Shown here: piece after piece, positions 57,687 through 64,000 of the stretch
How positions within the stretch are numbered: the stretch's first letter is position 1
Layout: each line of letters opens with the position of its first letter
Assembly: GCF_014650175.1 (NCBI RefSeq)
Contig: NZ_BMUL01000010.1
Span: 1 to 64,000, forward strand
DNA: 64,000 nt
Source: Streptomyces termitum
GTDB lineage: Bacteria; Actinomycetota; Actinomycetes; Streptomycetales; Streptomycetaceae
Direction: 5' to 3'
The notes under the pieces: model-generated
What the model saw: the letters and a program-made list of their open reading frames with translations, nothing else
What the model was told of the DNA's origin: nothing
The model's database searches: none
Program-made: the position numbers and the translations under genes

Positions 57687-59321
57687 ATGAAAGGCCCCCG
57701 GCCCACCCCTCGTTCCTCCCGCGCCCGCGTGCGCGGTGCGACGATCGCCGCGTTCGTGGCGCTCGCCCCTCTGCTTCCGGCCGCGGCCGTCGCCGTCGGG
57801 ACGCTGAAGGTCGACGCCGCGCTGCCCTACGTCTGCACCCTGCCCTCGGGGCCGCAGCCCGCGACGGTGCGGATCACGGCCGCCTTCCCCGAGCGGGCGG
57901 AGGCCGGCGAGGAGATCCGGCCGGCCGACGTCACCACGACGGTGGAGTTCCCCGGCGCGGCCGTGGCCGAGCTGACCGCGCTCAAGGCCGCCACCGTACG
58001 GGCGGAGAGCCGGCTCGCGGTCGGCGTGGCCCAGGGCGAGCAGCGCGCGGAGGCGACGTGGAGCGGCACGGCGCAGCCCGTCGCCGTCCCCGCCGAGGGC
58101 CCCCTCACGCTTACCACGACCGGGGACGTGTCCTCCCTGACGACCGGGACCGAGGGCGAACTCTCCCTCACGGCAGGGGCGTTCGGGGTGGACCTCGCAC
58201 TGAGCACGGCCGAGGGCGCGGCCACCGTCCCCGCCTCCCTCTCCGTCGCCTGCGCTCCCGCCCCCGACGCGGAGGGCCGTACGGTGTTCGCCCGGGTCCC
58301 GGTCGGCGCCGGCGCCCCCACCGGCGGTCCGGGCACGGCGGCGCCGTCCCCGGACGCCTCCTCCCCGTCGAGCCCCGTTCCGGGCCTCCCGCTGCCGCCG
58401 CTCCCCTCGGACCCGGCGGCCCCGGGAGACACGGCGGGCACCGCGACGGAGGACCCGGGCGCCGGGCCGCGGGCGGACGAGGGGCTGAAGGCGGCCGACG
58501 AGGACACGCCCGGCGCCCCGGCGCCCCGGCCGGCCGCGCCCCCCTGTGTCACCAAGGACCCCACCCCCATGTCGCTGTCGGCCTACATCACCGGCTACTC
58601 CAACGTACGGAAGCAGGACGGGGCCTCCCTCATCCCCCTGACCTGCGTCCTGATGGAGCAGGGCGATCCGGAGATCGTCTTCGGCGGGACCGAGGAGGAG
58701 CCGGAGACCCACCTGATCAACAAGGCGGTGGGGCGCCTCTCCACCCAGGGGCGCCAGGAGACACCGCCCTTCAAGGGGACCTTCCTGACCTTCGGTTTCG
58801 CTCCGACCACCGCGACCCTGGTCCTGGAACAGGCGGGGCCCATGGCCCTCTACTCGGACACCCTCCTGTCCTACCCGTACAACATCAGCGAGACGTACGT
58901 CCGCGTCCCCCTGGTCCTGCGCGTCCTCGACGCCCGGGTCAACGGCACGAAGCTGGACGTCGGCCCCTCCTGCCGCACGGAGAAGCCGCTCTCCTCCACC
59001 GAGCCGGACCCCGCCACGTATCCGGGAGACCACATGGTCCTGGTGGGCAAGGGCCTGTCCACGTTCGGCGGGGACGCCAAGGGCTACCTCCTCACCGGCG
59101 GCGGCCCGCTCGTCGGCAAGGTGACCATCCCCGCCTTCAAGGGCTGCGGCGCGAAGGGCGAGAACCTCGACCGGCTGCTCACCGCCTCCATCTCCGGTTC
59201 CGACAACTACGTCCGGCAGATCCAGGGCCAGACCTGCAACATCCTCAATCCGTTCCCCCCGATCAACCCCGAGTGCACCGACGACGGACAGCCGTACCAG
59301 GTCCCCAGGGCCGAGCGCTGA
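57687..59321 (+). CDS. secreted DUF6801-like protein
   Basis: The 544-residue protein has a signal peptide (GATIAAFVALAPLLPAAAVA), a DUF6801-like domain of about 180 residues (LPYVCTLPSGPQPATVRITAAFPERAEAGEEI), a Pro/Ser/Ala-rich linker of about 100 residues, and a C-terminal domain (CVTKDPTPMSLSAYITGYSNVRKQDGASL to the end) with several cysteines. The C-terminal domain shares ASLTF-like beta character with the next gene. GGAGCACCAG precedes the ATG. It is the largest member of the secreted cluster and may bridge wall and ligand. Domain naming is from memory. Confidence 0.7.
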   Translation: MKGPRPTPRSSRARVRGATIAAFVALAPLLPAAAVAVGTLKVDAALPYVCTLPSGPQPATVRITAAFPERAEAGEEIRPADVTTTVEFPGAAVAELTALKAATVRAESRLAVGVAQGEQRAEATWSGTAQPVAVPAEGPLTLTTTGDVSSLTTGTEGELSLTAGAFGVDLALSTAEGAATVPASLSVACAPAPDAEGRTVFARVPVGAGAPTGGPGTAAPSPDASSPSSPVPGLPLPPLPSDPAAPGDTAGTATEDPGAGPRADEGLKAADEDTPGAPAPRPAAPPCVTKDPTPMSLSAYITGYSNVRKQDGASLIPLTCVLMEQGDPEIVFGGTEEEPETHLINKAVGRLSTQGRQETPPFKGTFLTFGFAPTTATLVLEQAGPMALYSDTLLSYPYNISETYVRVPLVLRVLDARVNGTKLDVGPSCRTEKPLSSTEPDPATYPGDHMVLVGKGLSTFGGDAKGYLLTGGGPLVGKVTIPAFKGCGAKGENLDRLLTASISGSDNYVRQIQGQTCNILNPFPPINPECTDDGQPYQVPRAER

Positions 59322-59387
59322 CCCGTCCCCGTACCGCCCCCCTGTTCTCCCCTCCGCCCCTCACCCGTCTCCCAGGAAGGCCCCGCC

Positions 59388-60332
59388 ATGCCCCTCGTCT
59401 CCCCCCGCACCAAGCTGGCCGCCGTCTCCGCCCTCACCGCCCTCGGCTCCTTCGCCGCCATGGGCACGGCGACCGCCGCCACCCCGCAGCTGAACGGCAG
59501 CTGGGCGCCGCTCGACCGGTGCCCGGTGGACGCCCCGGCGATGCTCGCCACGGACGGCATCGACGCCACCCCGCAGTGCGTCGTCTCGTACTCCCTCAGC
59601 GGCACCATCAAGCTGGGCAACACGACGGTGGTCACCGGGAAGACCAACCTCCAGTTCGGTGCCATCCAGAACCTCGACGGCACCAGCTCCGTCGTGGGGA
59701 CCTCGGGCAGCTCGCTGATCGCGGACTCGGCCACGGTGCCCGGCGGGCTGATGGGCCTGATGTGCCCGAGCGACATCCCCTTCATCACCGACATCTGCCG
59801 GAAGCTGTCGGACGCCAAGCTCAACAAGATCACCGCGACCATGGAGTCGGCCGGCGCCCCCTCGAACTTCGACCAGATCGCGGGCGTCGTCACCGACCAG
59901 CCGATCGTGACCGTCCCGGTCCGCATCCGGCTCCAGAACCCCTTCCTCGGCGACAACTGCTACATCGGGTCGAAGGCCGACCCGATCCTGCTGCGCCCGA
60001 AGAACGCCAACGCGCCCGAGTTCGGCTTCGAGGTCTTCAACGGCGACGGCACCCCCAACGACGAGGGCTCCATGAGCCGCCTGAACCTCCTCGGCTCCAC
60101 CCAGTACGACGACAGCTTCGCCGTCCCCGGGGCGAGCGGCTGCGGCCTGGGCTGGTTCGGCGTGATCGACGCCGCCGTCAACCTCAAGACGGGGCTGCCC
60201 GCCGCCGCCGGCAAGAACAAGCTCGTCCTCAACAACACCCAGACCCACCTCGCCGGCCTGTTCGCGCCCGGTCTCTCCGCCCCCGACGCGGGCAAGGTCC
60301 TGTCCCAGAACTGGCACTCCGCCGTCAAGTAA
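59388..60332 (+). CDS. secreted protein of the mce-adjacent cluster
   Basis: The 314-residue protein has a signal peptide (LAAVSALTALGSFAAMGTATAA) and a mature region with GSWAPLDRCPVDAPAMLATDGIDATPQCVVSYSLSGTIKL and a C-terminal block with GCGLGWFGVIDAAVNLKTGLPAAAGKNKLVLNNTQTHLAGLF. Six or seven cysteines suggest disulphides. AGGAAGG lies nine bases before ATG 59388. I know no characterised homologue. It is last in the four-gene run, 66 bases after the DUF6801-like gene. Confidence 0.7.
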   Translation: MPLVSPRTKLAAVSALTALGSFAAMGTATAATPQLNGSWAPLDRCPVDAPAMLATDGIDATPQCVVSYSLSGTIKLGNTTVVTGKTNLQFGAIQNLDGTSSVVGTSGSSLIADSATVPGGLMGLMCPSDIPFITDICRKLSDAKLNKITATMESAGAPSNFDQIAGVVTDQPIVTVPVRIRLQNPFLGDNCYIGSKADPILLRPKNANAPEFGFEVFNGDGTPNDEGSMSRLNLLGSTQYDDSFAVPGASGCGLGWFGVIDAAVNLKTGLPAAAGKNKLVLNNTQTHLAGLFAPGLSAPDAGKVLSQNWHSAVK

Positions 60333-60387
60333 CGGCCACCCGGGGGCGATAACCGGCCTACTGGGCGGACCGTGCCCCCTCCACGCA

Positions 60388-60407
60388 ACAACTCTTGCTC
60401 AAGTTGT
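60388..60407. promoter_or_regulatory. inverted repeat upstream of the PucR-type regulator
   Basis: ACAACT (60388-60393) and AGTTGT (60402-60407) are inverted half-sites eight bases apart in an AT-rich stretch. It may be an autoregulatory site. Confidence 0.4.
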
Positions 60408-60543
60408 GTACAGCAACGAGTAGTTGATCTAACTTCAGCAGTTCCCGTTGGTACACACCTGACGGTTTCGGCGGCGCCCACCACGCCAGGTTGGGCGCCG
60501 CGCTCATTCCGCACCGGTCACCCAGAGAGCAAGGGATCGGTTC

Positions 60544-61755
60544 ATGACCGCCATCACACACCCCCAGAACCTCGGCGAGCCGCTCGACCCCCTCCCCAGG
60601 GAGTTCGCCGAACTGATGCGCCCGGAGATCCCGGGACTCATCAAGGAGATCGGCGTGGAGGTCCAGCGGACCTACCCCGTGTACGCCCATCTCTTCGCCG
60701 GGCCCCACGTCGACGCCATCCGCCAGGGCGTCGAGCAGGCCCTGACCGCCTTCGTCGAGCGGGTGGCCAACCCCACCGCGAAATCGGCCCTCCGCGACGA
60801 CCTGCTGCGCAAGTTCGGCCGGGTCGAGGCGTACGAGGGGCGCGACCTGGACTCCCTCCAGGGGGCGTACCGCCTCGGCGCCCGGATCGCGCTGCGCCGG
60901 GCCAAGTACATCGGCCGCACCTACAACCTCTCCCCCACCCTGATCCTGGCCTTCGCCGACGCCCTCTTCGCCTACGTGGACGAGTTGGAGGCGCTGTCCC
61001 GCGAGGGCTATCTCGCGGTCCAGGCCCGGGGCGTCTCCGACACGGCGGCACTGCGAAGACAACTCCTGCACCTGGTGGTCGCCGGTCCGCCGCTGCCCCA
61101 GGGGGCCATCGCCGAGCTGTGCCGGGAGGCCGGCTGGGAGCTGCCCGCCGAATGCGCCCTGGTCGCCCTGCGGCCGCCGGCCGCCGACCTCGTGCCGCCC
61201 GCGCTCGACCGGGACGTGCTGGCCGACCCGACCCTGCCCCAGCCGCACCTGCTCGTCCCCGGGCCCCTCACCGGCGAGCGGCTGGCGATGCTGGAGGCGG
61301 CGCTCGGCGGCACGCCCGCCGTCATCGGCCCGACCGTGCCGTCCGCACAGGCCGCGCACTCGCTGCGATGGGCGCGCCGACTGCTCCAGCTCATCGACGA
61401 GGGCGTGGTGCCGGACGCCCCCGTCGTCCACTGCGACGAGCACCTGACAACGTTATGGCTGCTCTCCGACCCCGCCCTGACGGACCACCTCGCCACCCGC
61501 GAACTGGCCCCGCTGGACTCCCTCTCCGGCTCCCGGCGCGAACGGCTGATCGAGACCCTGCGGGTGCACGTCTCCACCCGGGCCCCCGCCGAACAGGTCG
61601 GCGAACTGCTCGGCGTGCACGCCCAGACCGTCCGCTACCGGCTGCGGAACCTGGACCACCACTTCGGTGACCGGCTGCACGACCCCGAGCACCGCTTCGC
61701 CCTCGAAGCCGCTCTGCGCGCCCTCCACCTGCGCGCCGCGAAGCAGTCGGACTGA
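60544..61755 (+). CDS. PucR/CdaR-like helix-turn-helix regulator with a TTA codon
   Basis: The 403-residue regulator has an N-terminal helical domain (FAELMRPEIPGLIKEIGVEV, RsbRD-like), a middle region, and a C-terminal PucR HTH: LIETLRVHVSTRAPAEQVGELLGVHAQTVRYRLRNLDHHFG. PucR proteins usually activate nearby catabolic or transport genes. Codon 304 (61453-61455) is TTA, so translation should need the bldA tRNA and rise late in development. AGAGCAAGG lies before ATG 60544. Located just past the secreted cluster, it may control it and the mce locus, which is inference. Confidence 0.85.
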   Translation: MTAITHPQNLGEPLDPLPREFAELMRPEIPGLIKEIGVEVQRTYPVYAHLFAGPHVDAIRQGVEQALTAFVERVANPTAKSALRDDLLRKFGRVEAYEGRDLDSLQGAYRLGARIALRRAKYIGRTYNLSPTLILAFADALFAYVDELEALSREGYLAVQARGVSDTAALRRQLLHLVVAGPPLPQGAIAELCREAGWELPAECALVALRPPAADLVPPALDRDVLADPTLPQPHLLVPGPLTGERLAMLEAALGGTPAVIGPTVPSAQAAHSLRWARRLLQLIDEGVVPDAPVVHCDEHLTTLWLLSDPALTDHLATRELAPLDSLSGSRRERLIETLRVHVSTRAPAEQVGELLGVHAQTVRYRLRNLDHHFGDRLHDPEHRFALEAALRALHLRAAKQSD

Positions 61756-61830
61756 GGCCGTCCGCCCCGCCACCCCCCACTCCCCCACGTTCCCCCCACA
61801 CCCCACCCCCTCCGCACCCCGCCGCGCGGG

Positions 61831-63036
61831 TCAGTCCCCGGCGGCCGGCGGACAGTGGGTGCCCGTGTAGATGGTGGGCATACAGAGGTTGCAGTGCACG
61901 CAGCGCGACCGGGTCCCCGGATCCTCGCCGACGCGGCGCACCAGATCGGGTTCGCGCAGCAGCGCGCGGGCCATCGCGACGAACGCGAAGCCCTCGGCCA
62001 TGGCCCGGTCCATCCCCTCCCGGTCGGTGACTCCGCCGAGCAGCACCAGCGGCAGCGCGAGCGCGGCGCGGAACTCCCGGGCGCGCTCCAGCAGATAGAG
62101 CGGTTCGTACGGGTACGTCCGCAGGAACGAGCGGCCGACCGTGCGCAGGCCGAGCCGCTGCGGCAGCGGGAAGGCCGCCGCGAACTCCTTCAGCGGGGCG
62201 TCGCCCCGGAACAGGTACATCGGATTGAGCAGCGAGCTCCCGGCGGTCGGCGTCAGGGCGTCCACCGAGCCCTCCTCCTGGAGCCAGCGCGCCACCTGGA
62301 GGCTGTCCTCGGGGACGAGGCCGCCGCGCACGCCGTCGCTCATGTTGAGCTTGGCGGTGATCGCGATGCGGTCGCCGACCTCCTCCCGGACGGCGCGGGC
62401 GAGGTCGAGGGCGAGCCGGGCGCGGTGGCGCAGCGGGCCGCCGTAGGCGTCGGTGCGGCGGTTGAGCCGGGGGCTGAGGAAGGCGCTGGCCAGGTAGTTG
62501 TGGCCGAGGTGCAGCTCCACCGCGTCGGCGCCGGCCTCGACCGCCAGCCGGGCGGCGGAGGCGTGGGCGGCCACCACGCGGCGCAGGTCCTCCTCGGTGG
62601 CGGCCCGGTCGCGGCGCAGGCTGACCGGGCTGAAGCCGCCGGTCGGGGAGAGCGAGGGCAGCCGGTTGGAGCGGGCGTCGGCGACCGGTCCGGCGTGGCC
62701 GAGCTGGAGCGAGACGGCGGCGCCGGCCGCGTGGACGGCGTCGGTGAGCCGGCGCAGTCCGGGCAGCGCCTCGGGGCGCATCCAGAGCTGGGCGCGCTGG
62801 GTGCGGCCCTCGGGGGCGACGGCGCAGTACGCGACGGTGGTCATGCCGACGCCTCCGGCGGCGGGGCGCAGGTGGTAGTCGATGAGCGCGTCGGTGACGA
62901 GGCCGTCGGGGGTGAGGCCCTCGAAGGTGGCCGCCTTGATGGTCCGGTTGCGCAGCCGGACGGGGCCGAGGCGGGCCGGGGCGAGGACGTCGGGGGCGGG
63001 ACCGGAGGGGCGCGGGGGCCGGGGGGCTGCGGTCAT
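61831..63036 (-). CDS. Old Yellow Enzyme-type NADH:flavin oxidoreductase with cysteine cluster
   Basis: The 401-residue protein is an FMN barrel of the OYE/2,4-dienoyl-CoA reductase group: APARLGPVRLRNRTIKAATFEG, SLQLGHAGPVAD, AVELHLGHNYLASAFLSPRLNRRTDAYGG and FVAMARALLREPDLV. The C-terminus has CVHCNLCMPTIYTGTHC, a cysteine spacing like the 4Fe-4S site of 2-enoate and dienoyl-CoA reductases, though the usual second FAD domain is missing. It should reduce activated C=C bonds. ATG 63036 gives the family start; no Shine-Dalgarno is visible. A possible leaderless start is assumed. Confidence 0.85.
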   Translation of the reverse strand: MTAAPRPPRPSGPAPDVLAPARLGPVRLRNRTIKAATFEGLTPDGLVTDALIDYHLRPAAGGVGMTTVAYCAVAPEGRTQRAQLWMRPEALPGLRRLTDAVHAAGAAVSLQLGHAGPVADARSNRLPSLSPTGGFSPVSLRRDRAATEEDLRRVVAAHASAARLAVEAGADAVELHLGHNYLASAFLSPRLNRRTDAYGGPLRHRARLALDLARAVREEVGDRIAITAKLNMSDGVRGGLVPEDSLQVARWLQEEGSVDALTPTAGSSLLNPMYLFRGDAPLKEFAAAFPLPQRLGLRTVGRSFLRTYPYEPLYLLERAREFRAALALPLVLLGGVTDREGMDRAMAEGFAFVAMARALLREPDLVRRVGEDPGTRSRCVHCNLCMPTIYTGTHCPPAAGD

Positions 63037-63074
63037 GGGCGGAGGATCGCACAGAACTGACGAAGAGTCAGGTA

Positions 63075-63188
63075 CCGTGCGCGGCCGGCCCGGAGACCCG
63101 TGCGCGACCGGCGTGGAGACCTCTGCGCGGTCGTCCTCGCAACCCGTGCGCGACCGGCCCCGGACCCGTGCGCGGTCGTCCGCCGGCC
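63075..63188. repeat. tandem 22-bp GC repeats upstream of DUF2804 gene
   Basis: Five degenerate units of the type CCGTGCGCGACCGGCCCCGGAC follow each other between the divergent OYE and DUF2804 genes. They could be protein-binding sites or slippage products. Confidence 0.6.
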
Positions 63189-63239
63189 GCGTGCCCGGGG
63201 CGGCGCCGGGCGGTCGGGGCGCGCGGTTATCCTGCGCGG

Positions 63240-64000
63240 ATGACACACGAGCCGGAGCTCACCTCCCCCGTCGACCTGTGCCTCCCGGACGGCCGGCTGA
63301 ACCCGGCCGCGGTCGGCTGGACCCGGCGCCCGCTGCACCGCGCGAACCTGCGCGGCTGGGGCCGTACCAAGCGCTGGGAGTACTGGGGGATCGTCACCCC
63401 GGACCACATCGTCGGCCTGGTCGCCTCCTCGCTCGACTACGCGGGCGTGCACGGGATCTACGTGCTGGAACGGGCCACCGGCCGGGAGAGCTCCTGGGAC
63501 GCGGTGGTGCCGCTCGCCCGGGGCGCGCGCTTCCCGGCGCGCGGCGGCGAGGGCGAGGTCGAGGTGCGCGGCGGCGGTCTGGCGATCGGCGTCCGGCAGG
63601 GGCCGGAGGGCGCCTCGGTCCGCGCGGTGGCGGACGGGGTGCGCCTGGCCGTCGAGGTGCCGCTGCCGCCGGGGCACGAGTCGCTGGGCGTGGTGGTGCC
63701 GTGGAGCCGCACCCGCTTCCAGTACACGGTCAAGGACGTCGGCCGCCCGGTGCGCGGCACGCTGGAGCTGCGCGGCGAGACGCACCAGGTGGGCGGCCCG
63801 GAGGCGTTCGCGGTCCTGGACCACGGCCGGGGCCGGTGGCCGTACGCGGTCACCTGGAACTGGGCGGCCGGGGCGGCGCCGGGCCGGGCTGTGCAGTTCG
63901 GCGGGAAGTGGACGGACGGCACGGGCCTGACCGAGAACGCCCTGGTCGTCGACGGCCGGCTGCACAAGATCGGGGAGGAGCTGCGGTGGAGCTACGACCG
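63240..64000 (+). CDS. DUF2804-family protein, truncated by the window end
   Basis: About 254 codons are visible: MTHEPELTSPVDLCLPDGRLNPAAVGW, HRANLRGWGRTKRWEYWGIV, GVHGIYVLERATGRESSWD and VLDHGRGRWPYAVTWNWAAG. This order matches the DUF2804 family, a lipocalin-like beta-rich group related in fold to lipid-handling or attH-like proteins. A TTATCC box seven bases before ATG 63240 suggests a leaderless transcript. The reading frame is open to the last base. Function is unknown. Confidence 0.8.
   Translation, partial: MTHEPELTSPVDLCLPDGRLNPAAVGWTRRPLHRANLRGWGRTKRWEYWGIVTPDHIVGLVASSLDYAGVHGIYVLERATGRESSWDAVVPLARGARFPARGGEGEVEVRGGGLAIGVRQGPEGASVRAVADGVRLAVEVPLPPGHESLGVVVPWSRTRFQYTVKDVGRPVRGTLELRGETHQVGGPEAFAVLDHGRGRWPYAVTWNWAAGAAPGRAVQFGGKWTDGTGLTENALVVDGRLHKIGEELRWSYD

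Noticed and set aside
63075..63188. CRISPR array
   Set aside because: Units are contiguous with no spacers and diverge in sequence.

Overview
The window is chromosomal DNA of a Streptomyces-like actinomycete. Third codon positions are almost all G or C, GTG starts are common, many genes look leaderless, Leu-TTA codons are rare, and the gene families are typical of the genus: DUF5954, a HAAS/PadR pair, a streptogrisin-type protease, a CBM2-FnIII-GH18 chitinase behind a DasR-type site, and one complete mce locus. I see no rRNA, tRNA or CRISPR array.

Layout. 1-6460: the 3' end of a biotin-carboxylase/BCCP gene, then a minus-strand set (NmrA reductase, flavin monooxygenase, DHA2 exporter) facing an HxlR regulator that carries a TTA codon, then a PadR/HAAS pair. 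6540-15890: an accessory stretch with a quinone oxidoreductase, an IS5-type element inserted at its stop codon, a beta-glucosidase/sugar-permease operon with a divergent TetR regulator, an MMPL exporter with its own TetR regulator, and a truncated second IS5-type element fused to the MMPL 3' end. 15892-31939: a nitroreductase, a His-rich protein behind a CsoR-type copper operator, the chitinase, a DUF5954 protein, a phosphoesterase/MFS/beta-propeller operon, an Eis-like acetyltransferase, an APC permease and two secreted proteins. 32974-43627: a DUF11 protein, an ABC exporter flanked by a NarL-type two-component system, and an OmpR-type two-component system next to a DD-carboxypeptidase and a VanJ-like phosphatase.

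43652-61755: the mce lipid-uptake locus, read on the minus strand in the order ATPase, YrbE-A, YrbE-B, MceA-F, four Mce-associated proteins, mostly with 1-4 base overlaps. A 730-base regulatory region with repeated palindromes separates it from a plus-strand run of four secreted proteins, two of them paralogues, followed by a PucR-type regulator that also carries a TTA codon. An Old Yellow Enzyme with a cysteine cluster and a truncated DUF2804 gene close the window.

No toxin, phage-defence or biosynthetic megasystem stands out. The least explained parts are the mce-adjacent secreted cluster with its palindromes, the DD-carboxypeptidase/VanJ-like envelope cassette, the coupled phosphoesterase/MFS/propeller operon and the copper-operator His-rich protein.
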